In this document: piece after piece, positions 7,629 to 15,466 of the stretch
How positions within the stretch are numbered: position 1 is the stretch's first letter
Layout of the letters: every line of letters begins with the position of its first letter
Source of the DNA: Noviherbaspirillum pedocola
GTDB taxonomy: Bacteria > Pseudomonadota > Gammaproteobacteria > Burkholderiales > Burkholderiaceae_D
Assembly: GCF_016632335.1 (NCBI RefSeq)
Contig: NZ_JAEPBG010000003.1
Coordinates: 496,001-560,000 of the forward strand
DNA length: 64,000 nucleotides
Direction: 5' to 3'
Program-made: the position numbers and the translations under genes
Notes under the pieces: generated by a model
Seen by the model: the letters and a program-made list of their open reading frames with translations, nothing else
Told to the model about the DNA's origin: nothing
The model's database searches: none

Positions 7629-8045
7629 ATGTTTGATCACTGCCTTTACTTCAACACCACTGCCCTTGCCCGCCTGGTTGAACGCGAATGGACCAGGGCA
7701 TTCAAGCCGCTCGGCCTGACGCCTTCCCAGGCTTTCATGCTGCGCGTCGTGCTCGCGAAGCCCGCGCTGCTGCAAAACGAACTGGCGCGGGAACTCACCA
7801 TTTCGCGCCCGACCGCCACGCGCACGCTGGATGGCTTGCAGAGACTGGGATTGGTCGAGCGCCGTTCCACCGAATCCGATGGCAGGGAATACGCGATCCA
7901 TCCGACCGCATCGGCGCAGAACATGAAAGACAGTCTCAATGCCGCCAGCGCGGCGGTCACGAAACGCCTGAAGAAAGAACTGGGACAGGCCCAGTTCGAC
8001 GACGCTGTCTCCCGAATGAAAAATATTCGATCCTCGCTGGAGTGA
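7629..8045 (+). CDS. MarR-family transcriptional regulator
   Basis: A 138-residue winged-helix regulator. The recognition region LLQNELARELTISRPTATRTLDG (about 44-66) and the wing GLVERRSTESDGREYAIHPT (about 71-91) match the MarR fold. C-terminal helices form the dimer interface. The gene is preceded by aaggtgag. A tautomerase gene follows 46 nt downstream, and near-identical 17-bp sites lie before both genes. It probably senses a small phenolic or electrophilic compound, as many MarR proteins do (inference). Confidence 0.92.
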   Translation: MFDHCLYFNTTALARLVEREWTRAFKPLGLTPSQAFMLRVVLAKPALLQNELARELTISRPTATRTLDGLQRLGLVERRSTESDGREYAIHPTASAQNMKDSLNAASAAVTKRLKKELGQAQFDDAVSRMKNIRSSLE

Positions 8046-8060
8046 ATTTTTTTACACAAG

Positions 8061-8077
8061 TAGTTGCATCACTAACT
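8061..8077. promoter_or_regulatory. probable MarR operator, copy 2
   Basis: The 17-mer tagttgcatcactaact lies between the marR and tautomerase genes, just before the aaaggag ribosome site of the tautomerase. A bound repressor here would block expression of the tautomerase. Confidence 0.65.
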
Positions 8078-8091
8078 AAAAGGAGTCCGAA

Positions 8092-8490
8092 ATGCCCATC
8101 CTGAACGTGAAGGTAAGCGCGAACAAGTCCGCCGAGCTGACGTCGCAAATCGCCGAGCTGTTGCTCGATCTGACCACGCGGATACTGAAGAAGAAGCGGG
8201 AGGTGACGTCGATTGCCATCGATTACGTCGACCCGGACGATTGGATCGTCGGCGGCCTGTCTCTCAGCGAACAGCAGAAGAGCAGCTTCTACTTCGATAT
8301 CAAGATCACGGACGAAACCAATACCAAGGATGAGAAGGCCCGCTATATCAGGGAAGCCTTTGACGGCTTCGGCCGCATCCTCGGCAACCTGCACGAGGAA
8401 AGCTATATCCATGTCCAGGACGTGCGGGCCGCGTCCTATGGCTACGGCGGATATACCCAGGAATATCGCTATCACCACCCGGCCTCATGA
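8092..8490 (+). CDS. tautomerase-superfamily protein
   Basis: A 132-residue protein with Pro immediately after the initiator Met (MPILNVKV), the catalytic base of 4-oxalocrotonate tautomerase-type enzymes. It has about twice the length of 4-OT, with a second beta-alpha-beta unit (SSFYFDIKITDETN...) as in fused tautomerases. Shine-Dalgarno aaaggag is clear. Expression is probably controlled by the upstream MarR regulator. The natural substrate is unknown; keto-enol tautomerisation of an aromatic breakdown product is a reasonable guess. Confidence 0.8.
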   Translation: MPILNVKVSANKSAELTSQIAELLLDLTTRILKKKREVTSIAIDYVDPDDWIVGGLSLSEQQKSSFYFDIKITDETNTKDEKARYIREAFDGFGRILGNLHEESYIHVQDVRAASYGYGGYTQEYRYHHPAS

Positions 8491-8634
8491 GCATGATGCA
8501 GGCATGCACCAGCGCCTTATGGCCTCATGTCTTATGGTAGAACCGTTATCGAAGGGCGCGTCATGCGCCTCGGTTGCCGTCGCGGTGCTCTGCCGGTAAC
8601 CTTCCATTTTTCATAACGATTCTGTCGAGCATCC

Positions 8635-9369
8635 ATGACCATGAAGCGCTCTCGCGATGTCCTTGCCTGGCTGGCGCCAGGGTTCGTGGCGCTCGCCGCG
8701 CTTGCGGGCGCCTTGCCGGCCGCGCACGCCGGCGAGGTGCCCGACACCATCGCCCAGCGCGCGCTGGCCTGCGCCGCCTGCCATGGCAAGGAGGGGCGCG
8801 CGACCCGCGAAGGCTTCTTTCCGCGTATCGCCGGCAAGCCCGCCGGCTATCTGTACAACCAGCTCGTCAACTTCCGCGAAGGCCGCAGGCAGTATCCGAT
8901 GATGACTTACATGGTCGCCCACCTGTCGGATGCCTATCTGCGCGAACTGGCCGAATACTTCGCCGGCCTGCATTTGCCGTATCCTCCCGCCGCCGCCGCG
9001 GATGCCACGCCTGAAGCGCTGGCGCGCGGCCGCTCGCTGGTGGTGAACGGCGATGCCGCGCGCGATATCCCGGCCTGCGTTGCCTGCCATGGCCAGTCGC
9101 TCACCGGCAGGTTGCCGGCGATACCCAGCCTGGTCGGATTGCCGCGCGACTACCTGAACGCGCAGTTCGGCGCCTGGCGCAATGGCGCGCGCCATGCCGC
9201 CGCGCCGGACTGCATGGCGCAGATCAGCCAGCGTCTGGATGCGCGCGATGTGGCCGCGGTGTCGGCCTGGCTTGCGGTGCAGCCGGTTCCGCAGGACATG
9301 CGCCCGGAGCCGCCGTCCGCTACGCCGCTGCCACTGCGCTGCGGTAGCGCAGCCCTTGCAGAGCGGTGA
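8635..9369 (+). CDS. exported dihaem cytochrome c (c4-like)
   Basis: A 244-residue protein with a signal peptide ending near AHA (32) and two haem c sites, CAACH (46-50) and CVACH (148-152). Each half has the layout of a class I cytochrome c domain, as in cytochrome c4. The second ATG (8641) is an alternative start. A triheme cytochrome gene follows after 4 nt, so the two are cotranscribed and probably form one electron-transfer route in the periplasm. Confidence 0.9.
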   Translation: MTMKRSRDVLAWLAPGFVALAALAGALPAAHAGEVPDTIAQRALACAACHGKEGRATREGFFPRIAGKPAGYLYNQLVNFREGRRQYPMMTYMVAHLSDAYLRELAEYFAGLHLPYPPAAAADATPEALARGRSLVVNGDAARDIPACVACHGQSLTGRLPAIPSLVGLPRDYLNAQFGAWRNGARHAAAPDCMAQISQRLDARDVAAVSAWLAVQPVPQDMRPEPPSATPLPLRCGSAALAER

Positions 9370-9373
9370 AGCG

Positions 9374-10660
9374 ATGAAGCGCTCGTTCCGCGTCGTTCTC
9401 GCAGCCCTCCTGCTCCTCGTCCTGTTCCTTGCGGCGGTACTCGCCTTGCAGAGCTGGCATGAACCTGGGCGCGACGCACGCGCCGCCGCGCCGATGGACC
9501 GTGACACGCAGCTCGCGCGTGGCGCCCGGCTCGCGCGCGCTGGCAATTGCGCGGCCTGCCACACCGCGCGCGGCGGCGCTGCCTATGCCGGCGGCAGGGC
9601 GATACCGACGCCCTTCGGTGACATCTATGCATCCAACATCACGCCGGACGAAGCCACCGGCATCGGCCGCTGGAGCGCGGAAGATTTCTGGCGGGCGCTG
9701 CACAACGGCAAATCGAAGGATGGCAGCTTCCTGTATCCGGCATTTCCCTATCCGAACTTCACCAAGCTCAGCCGTGAGGACGCCGATGCGCTGTATGCCT
9801 ATCTGAAGAGCGTACCGGCGGCGCATCAGGCCAACCGCGAGCATGCGCTGCGTTTTCCGTACAGCCAGCGCTGGCTGCTCGCCTACTGGCGCGCGCTGTA
9901 CTTCCGGCCCGGCGTCTATCAGCAGCAGCCCGGCAGGGATGCGCAATGGAACCGCGGCGCCTATCTGGTGCAGGGCATCGGCCATTGCGGCGCCTGCCAT
10001 ACCGGGCGCAGCTTCCTCGGCGGCACGGCCGAACACGGCGACCTGGCCGGCGGCATGATTCCGATGCTGAACTGGTATGCGCCCGCGCTGACCGGCGATG
10101 CAACTGGCCTGGGCAACTGGTCCACGCAGGATTTGACCGCGCAGCTGAAAACCGGTGTGTCCGCGCGCGGCGCGGTATTCGGGCCGATGGCCGAAGTGGT
10201 GGCATCGAGCCTGCAGCATTTGCCGCAGAACGATATCGAAGCGATGGTGGTGTACCTGAAGTCGCTGCCCGGCGACGCCGATGCGGCGCCGACGCCCGGT
10301 TCGCTGCCTGCAGGCGCCGATACGGTGCTCAAGGCCGGCGCGAAACTGTATGAAAACCATTGCGTGGCCTGCCACGGCGCCGATGGCCGCGGCGCGGCGT
10401 TTGCCTATCCGCCGCTGGCCGGCAGCCTCTCGCTGGCGCCGGGTTCGCCGGTAAATGCGATTCGCATGGTATTGAATGGCGGCTTCGCGCCATCGACCGC
10501 CGGCAATCCGCGCCCCTACGGCATGCCGCCTTTTTCCGCCGCGTTCAGCGACGAAGACGTGGCCGCAGTGGTCAGCTACATCCGCAATAGCTGGGGCAAT
10601 CATGGCGGCATCGTCACGCCCGACGATGCCGGCCGCTGGCGCGGCGCGCCGCTCGAATGA
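9374..10660 (+). CDS. membrane-anchored triheme cytochrome c, dehydrogenase-subunit type
   Basis: A 428-residue protein with one N-terminal membrane anchor (about 5-26) and three haem c motifs: CAACH (59-63), CGACH near the middle and CVACH in the last third. This is the layout of the cytochrome subunit of alcohol, gluconate and aldehyde dehydrogenases, which passes electrons to ubiquinone or an oxidase. The start at 9374 overlaps no other gene and directly precedes the hydrophobic anchor. No catalytic dehydrogenase subunit is encoded next to it, which is unusual. Confidence 0.9.
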   Translation: MKRSFRVVLAALLLLVLFLAAVLALQSWHEPGRDARAAAPMDRDTQLARGARLARAGNCAACHTARGGAAYAGGRAIPTPFGDIYASNITPDEATGIGRWSAEDFWRALHNGKSKDGSFLYPAFPYPNFTKLSREDADALYAYLKSVPAAHQANREHALRFPYSQRWLLAYWRALYFRPGVYQQQPGRDAQWNRGAYLVQGIGHCGACHTGRSFLGGTAEHGDLAGGMIPMLNWYAPALTGDATGLGNWSTQDLTAQLKTGVSARGAVFGPMAEVVASSLQHLPQNDIEAMVVYLKSLPGDADAAPTPGSLPAGADTVLKAGAKLYENHCVACHGADGRGAAFAYPPLAGSLSLAPGSPVNAIRMVLNGGFAPSTAGNPRPYGMPPFSAAFSDEDVAAVVSYIRNSWGNHGGIVTPDDAGRWRGAPLE

Positions 10661-10827
10661 AGCCCGGCATCTGCATGGATGAGCAATCGATGCGCATGAT
10701 CAAAGGCGCGACGGATTTGCAGCGCGAAATGCGGAGCTAAAAAATTTAGTGCTGTCCAAAGTGTGTATGGGAACGTACCGGCGCGGCCATGCGCTGGCCC
10801 TCTTCTTTCACTTTGCGGAGGAACACT

Positions 10828-11424
10828 ATGCAAAGACGCGATTTCATCCTGCAAACCGTTGGCGTGGCAGCTGCCTCGCTGCTGGTTGGCGCCTGCTCGA
10901 CCACCGCCAGCACGACCACGACCAACACCGACAAAAACAGTGATCCGCAGCGCCGTCGGCGCGAGCTCGATAACCGGGTCTCGGATACGCTCGAACGGCT
11001 GTATCGCGAAGTGCCGGGCGCGCGCGAAGTCGCGGCCAAGGCCAACGGCATCCTGGTGTTCCCGTCGGTGATCAACGCCGGGCTGGTAGTCGGCGGCCAG
11101 TACGGCGAAGGCGCGCTGCGGGTGCGCGGCGCCTCGAGCGGCTATTACAACATCGCCTCGATCTCGGTGGGCCTGCAGGTCGGCGCGCAGTCGAAAGCCA
11201 TCATTTTCCTGTTCCTCACGCCGGACTCGCTGGAAAAATTCCGCGCTTCGAATGGCTGGTCGGTGGGTGCGGATGCCTCGGTGGCGGTGATCAAAGTCGG
11301 CGCCAACGGCATGATCGATGCCACCACCGCCAGGGGCCCGGTCGCTGCCTTCGTGATGACCAATACCGGCCTGATGGCCGATCTGTCGCTGGAAGGCACG
11401 AAGATCACGCGCCTGCAAATGTAA
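10828..11424 (+). CDS. SYLF/YSC84 lipid-binding domain lipoprotein
   Basis: A 198-residue protein with RRDF near the N-terminus and a lipobox LLVGAC (Cys about 23), so it is a lipoprotein, possibly Tat-exported. The mature part matches the Ysc84/SYLF family: NRVSDTLERLYREVPGAREV, KANGILVFPSVINAGLVVGG and a GLMADLSLEGTKITRL-type C-terminus. Family members bind phospholipids. The start follows gcggagga. A terminator lies 107 nt downstream, so it is a single-gene unit. Confidence 0.88.
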   Translation: MQRRDFILQTVGVAAASLLVGACSTTASTTTTNTDKNSDPQRRRRELDNRVSDTLERLYREVPGAREVAAKANGILVFPSVINAGLVVGGQYGEGALRVRGASSGYYNIASISVGLQVGAQSKAIIFLFLTPDSLEKFRASNGWSVGADASVAVIKVGANGMIDATTARGPVAAFVMTNTGLMADLSLEGTKITRLQM

Positions 11425-11530
11425 AACCACGGCCCGGTGCGGCGCGCTGCATGCCGCATTCGCCCCCATGCGCGCCTTGTTAAACGGCTTGCTTGTCGGG
11501 TATGCACCGGGCCTGGTGATTTCCCTGTGG

Positions 11531-11580
11531 AAGCTTTTTCGTCGCCGAATTAGGCTCGGCGCAAGCTTTGTTTTGTTTTT
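11531..11580 (+). terminator. Rho-independent terminator after the SYLF gene
   Basis: Nested arms aagctt (11531-11536 with 11563-11568) and cgccga/tcggcg (11543-11548 with 11556-11561), followed by tttgttttgttttt. Confidence 0.75.
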
Positions 11581-11705
11581 CCTGCATGGCGACACAGCGC
11601 GCGGTATCCTCGCGCCATCTATTCGACAACATGGAAACGCCGGGCCCATCCGCGCATCAGCGCCACGCTTTCCGATCCGCCCGGCCCTGACCCCAAGAGA
11701 AGCCC

Positions 11706-14408
11706 ATGCGGCAAGCCAAGCTGGAACCGCTGCCGACGCGCGCGCGGCTGGCGGAATTTGAAATCCTCGACATCCTCGCCGAAGGCGACTTCGGCATCCT
11801 GTACCGCTCGCGCGACCATATCCTCGACCGCGACGTCATGTTGCGGGAATACTTTCCCGCCAGCTTCGCGTTGCGCGATGCCGATGGCAGCGTGTCGCTC
11901 GCCTCCGAGCGCGACGAGGAATTGTTTGCCATCGGCCTGCGCGGCTTCATCGATGAAGCGCGCCTGCTTGCGCGCCTGGAGCATCCGGCCCTGATGAAGG
12001 TGTACCGCTTCTGGGAAGCGAATGGCACCGCGTACATGGCCATGCCGTTTCATGAGGGCTCGACGCTGCGCGCGGCGCTGGACATGGGACGCGTCGGCCG
12101 GGAGGAAGCGGACATCACGCGACTGCTGGCCGATCCACTCGACGCGCTGGAGCTGCTGCACAGCGAAGGCCGCGTGCATGGAGGCGTCGCGCCGGCGACG
12201 ATCCTGCTGCGTCCCGACGGACGCGGCGTGCTGCTCGATCTCGGTGCGGCGAGCAAAACCCTGGCCGACCTGGCGCTCACGCCGACGGCGATGCTGCAAC
12301 CCGGCTTCGCGGCGCTGGAGCAATACGAAGTCATTCCCGGTTTGAAGCCGGGGCCCTGGACCGATGTGTACGCCACGGCTGCCGTCGCCTACAACCTGAT
12401 CTACGGCATGCCGCCGCCGGACGCCGAAACCCGCAGCGAGCGCGATGCGATGCTGCCCTTGCGCGAGATCGGCGCTGGCCGCTACAGCGAGCCTTTTCTT
12501 GCTGCGCTGGACGCAGCGCTGGCGCTGATGCCGCAGGAACGCACCGCAACGGCGGGTGCGCTGCGCAGCGCTTTCGGCATTATCGGCGTCACAGCGCGCG
12601 CTGTCGGGCATGCGCCGATGCCTCACACGCCGACCGCGCCGACCGCGCCGCACACCGAGCGCCGCGTCGATGCAACGACAGCCTTCGGCCCGCAAACGCT
12701 GCAGGCGCCGCAAATGCCGGAAGCACCCGTCACGGCCGCCGCAGCTGCGGGCGGCATGTTCGCCGGTCAAGCGAGCACCACGATTGCAGCCGATACGCCG
12801 CTGGCCCACAGTGCCGGCGGCGCCACTGTCATCGGCGAGGCGCGCGCACCGAGCGGGCGCGCTGTGGCGTCGCGCAAATCGAGGCGGCGCATACCCGAGA
12901 CGGCATTCGTGGTGCTGATCGCCGCGGCGCTGTATGCGGGCTTCCGCAGCCTGCCGTCCGGCGACGGTGGCGCCACCAGGTCCACCCCGGCAGTCGTCGT
13001 CAGTCATGCGGACACGCCCTCCGCCGGGCAGAGCGCGCAGAACGCGAACGCTGCTGGCGGCGCCAGCGCCAGCACGGCACCGGCGGCTTCCGCAGCCGCA
13101 CCCTCTTCTGCAGCAGCGCCTTCTTCACCAGCGACACCTTCTGCAGCAGCTACGGCTTCCGCCCCCGTCGCGCCGTCCGCCACTGCGACCGCATCCGCAA
13201 CCGCACTTGGTGCACCAAGTGCACCAAGTGCACAAAGTGCACAAAGTGCATCCGGTGCGCCGAGTACAGCGAGCACCGCGACCGCACCGTCCGAGTCTGG
13301 CACGCCGCGGCTGGCGCTTGGTCTGCCGGCCGAAATCCGGACACAGCCGGCCGCAGCGCCGCAAACGCGCGCATCAGCCGCCGCAAACGCCGCGCAGCGC
13401 GCCGAGCAGCAACGCGAAGAAACCGCCTGGCTGTCGGCGCAGAGCATCGACACGCCCGGCGCCTATGACTCCTTCCTCGCCGCCTATCCCGACAGCAGCC
13501 ATGCGCCGACCGCGCGCGTGATTCTGGCGCGGCTGCGCTGGGAGCAGCGCCAGGCCGAAGCCGCCCGAACCGCGCAGGGAGCGCCCCGGTCAGAAAGCGC
13601 GACGCGCGCGCCGCAGACGCAGGCCGCGGAGACACGCGAGTCACGCGAGGCCCCACCGGTGCGCGAAGCCGCGCCGACCCGCTCCGCGCAGGCCTCGCGG
13701 GTCCCGGACCGGATCGCACTGGCCCGGCCGCCCGAAGCTGCGCCAGTGACGGTAGCGCCGGCGCAGCAGCCGGCTGAAACCGCGACGGTGGATGGGAAAA
13801 CGATACGGCTGCGCGGCCAGACCATGACCGGCGACTTCACGCCGGACCCGGCCACCGGCGCCGTGTCCGGCCGCGGCCGCATCGTCTGGGACAACGGCGA
13901 CCGCTTCGAAGGCACGCTGGTTCGCGGCGTCAAGGAAGGCCGCGGCGAATTCGTCTGGGCCAACGGCCAGCGCTATCGCGGCGACTTTGCCGGCGGGTTG
14001 CCGAACGGCCGCGGCAGCGTCCAGTTCCCGAATGGCAACCGCTATGAAGGCGACATGCGCAACGGCGCGCCGAACGGCGTCGGCAGCATCCATTTCGCCA
14101 ATGGCAACCGCTATACCGGCGAAGTGCGCGATGGCTTGCCGAACGGGCGCGGCACCAACCGCTTCGCCAATGGCGACACCTATACCGGCACCTGGCGCAT
14201 GGGCCAGAGCGATGGCCAGGGCCGTTATACCTGGGCCAATGGCGATGTCTGGGAAGGGGAATTCCGCAATGGCGTGAAGACGGCGAATGGCCGCATGGTC
14301 GTCGCCGCGCATGACCGGGTCGGCGCGGTCAGCGGCGCTTCCAGCGCCGGTGCGGGCGGATCGGGTGTCTCCAGCGCTTCCGACGCTGAAGATCCTTTCC
14401 TCAAGTAA
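11706..14408 (+). CDS. membrane pseudokinase with C-terminal MORN repeats
   Basis: A 900-residue protein. Residues 15-290 follow a bacterial Ser/Thr kinase fold of the 'GPWTDVYA' type but look inactive. The glycine loop is AEGDFG (25-30), the VAIK lysine is Arg47, HRD is H-G-G (158-160), and the catalytic-loop Lys and Asn are Ala162 and Thr165. The helix-C Glu84 and the DFG Asp178 (as DLG) remain. A long Ala/Pro/Thr-rich linker is interrupted by one membrane segment (about 398-416). After a second low-complexity stretch, about seven MORN repeats (about 705-870; YxGxxxNGxxxGxG) form the C-terminus, probably in the periplasm. Possible role: scaffold at the envelope. Confidence 0.85.
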   Translation: MRQAKLEPLPTRARLAEFEILDILAEGDFGILYRSRDHILDRDVMLREYFPASFALRDADGSVSLASERDEELFAIGLRGFIDEARLLARLEHPALMKVYRFWEANGTAYMAMPFHEGSTLRAALDMGRVGREEADITRLLADPLDALELLHSEGRVHGGVAPATILLRPDGRGVLLDLGAASKTLADLALTPTAMLQPGFAALEQYEVIPGLKPGPWTDVYATAAVAYNLIYGMPPPDAETRSERDAMLPLREIGAGRYSEPFLAALDAALALMPQERTATAGALRSAFGIIGVTARAVGHAPMPHTPTAPTAPHTERRVDATTAFGPQTLQAPQMPEAPVTAAAAAGGMFAGQASTTIAADTPLAHSAGGATVIGEARAPSGRAVASRKSRRRIPETAFVVLIAAALYAGFRSLPSGDGGATRSTPAVVVSHADTPSAGQSAQNANAAGGASASTAPAASAAAPSSAAAPSSPATPSAAATASAPVAPSATATASATALGAPSAPSAQSAQSASGAPSTASTATAPSESGTPRLALGLPAEIRTQPAAAPQTRASAAANAAQRAEQQREETAWLSAQSIDTPGAYDSFLAAYPDSSHAPTARVILARLRWEQRQAEAARTAQGAPRSESATRAPQTQAAETRESREAPPVREAAPTRSAQASRVPDRIALARPPEAAPVTVAPAQQPAETATVDGKTIRLRGQTMTGDFTPDPATGAVSGRGRIVWDNGDRFEGTLVRGVKEGRGEFVWANGQRYRGDFAGGLPNGRGSVQFPNGNRYEGDMRNGAPNGVGSIHFANGNRYTGEVRDGLPNGRGTNRFANGDTYTGTWRMGQSDGQGRYTWANGDVWEGEFRNGVKTANGRMVVAAHDRVGAVSGASSAGAGGSGVSSASDAEDPFLK
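13210..13250 (+). repeat. 9-nt tandem repeat inside the pseudokinase gene
   Basis: Four and a half copies of gtgcaccaa/gtgcacaaa encode alternating Ala-Pro-Ser and Ala-Gln-Ser triplets in the linker. Because the unit is 9 nt, slippage would change linker length without a frameshift. Confidence 0.85.
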
Positions 14409-14556
14409 GTCTGCATTGACGCGGCATCGGCGCTGAAACGATGCCATCGTGCGGTCCGGTCGTGTGCCGCGCTGCATGCGGCTGGCACGCGCGCCGCTTT
14501 TCCGGGAGAATGCGCGGCTTTGCTCCACGGCCGCGCCTCGCCCCCGCTTCCTCTGA

Positions 14557-15351
14557 ATGTCTTCTCCGCTTCTCGCTCCCCTCGCCTTCCTTGCCAATTT
14601 CGCGCTCGGCGCCGGTCTCGGCGTTGCCGGCGGCCTGCTCGGCATCGGCGGCGGCCTGATCGCCATTCCCATCATTTCCTGGCTGTACGGCATGGATCAG
14701 CACCTGGCCCAGGGCACGGCGCTGGTAATGATCGTGCCCAACGTGCTGATCGGCTTCTGGCGCTATCACCAGAAGCACCGCATCGATTTGCGCTCGGTGG
14801 CGGTAATGAGCCTGTTTTCGATGCTGTCGACCTGGATTGCCGCGCGCTTCGCCACCGGCATGGCATCGGCGCATCTGCAACTGGCTTTCGCGGCTTTTCT
14901 TACGGTGCTGGCGCTCTGGTTCGCATGGCGCCTGAAGGCCGAGTCGGCGCATGAAGTCACCGCGGGCGCGGATGGGGTGGCCGCAGCGCGACCGACGTCT
15001 GCGCGCGCGCTGCCGCTGATCGGCATTGCCAGCGGCGCGATGTCCGGCATCTTCACCGTCGGCGGCGGGCTGGTGGTGGTGCCGGCGCTAGTGGCGCTGT
15101 TTCGCATGCCGCAGACCCGCGCGCAGGGCATGGCGCTGGCGCTGGTGGTGCCGGGCGCGTTGATCGCGCTGGCGACCTATGCGCATGCCGGCCATGTCGA
15201 CTGGTCCACCGGCATTGCGCTGGCCGCTGGCGGCGTCGTCAGCGTGTCGCGCGGCGTGAAACTGGCGCACCGATTTCGCCCGCACAGCCTGCGGCTGCTG
15301 TTCTGCGCGGTGCTGCTGGCCACCGCGGCGATGACGCTGGCCGGGCGCTGA
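14557..15351 (+). CDS. TauE/SafE-family sulfite exporter-like permease
   Basis: A 264-residue inner-membrane protein with about eight hydrophobic segments and the internal duplication of the TauE/SafE family: GLLGIGGGLIAIPII (about 27-41) in the first half and GIFTVGGGLVVVPAL (about 167-181) in the second. Family members export sulfite, sulfoacetate or other organosulfur anions; the substrate here is unknown. The start lacks a clear Shine-Dalgarno sequence. The next gene is convergent, with a nested palindrome between. Confidence 0.88.
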   Translation: MSSPLLAPLAFLANFALGAGLGVAGGLLGIGGGLIAIPIISWLYGMDQHLAQGTALVMIVPNVLIGFWRYHQKHRIDLRSVAVMSLFSMLSTWIAARFATGMASAHLQLAFAAFLTVLALWFAWRLKAESAHEVTAGADGVAAARPTSARALPLIGIASGAMSGIFTVGGGLVVVPALVALFRMPQTRAQGMALALVVPGALIALATYAHAGHVDWSTGIALAAGGVVSVSRGVKLAHRFRPHSLRLLFCAVLLATAAMTLAGR

Positions 15352-15375
15352 GCGGGGGAAGGAAATGCAGCAGTT

Positions 15376-15436
15376 CGTAGGGTGGGCGCAGCCCACGCGT
15401 TGATCGAACAACCGCGTGGGCTGCGCCCACCCTACG
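15376..15436. repeat. nested palindromic repeat, 24-bp perfect arms
   Basis: The 24-nt arms (15376-15399 and 15413-15436) are perfectly complementary around a 13-nt loop. Each arm is itself a small palindrome (gtgggc-gca-gcccac). The outer edge reads cgtaggg. It lies between convergent genes. A second element of the same design lies at 49127-49210. The T-run needed for a terminator is absent. Confidence 0.85.
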
Positions 15437-15466
15437 CGATCCTTCTCTTGCGCGATCGCACACCAA

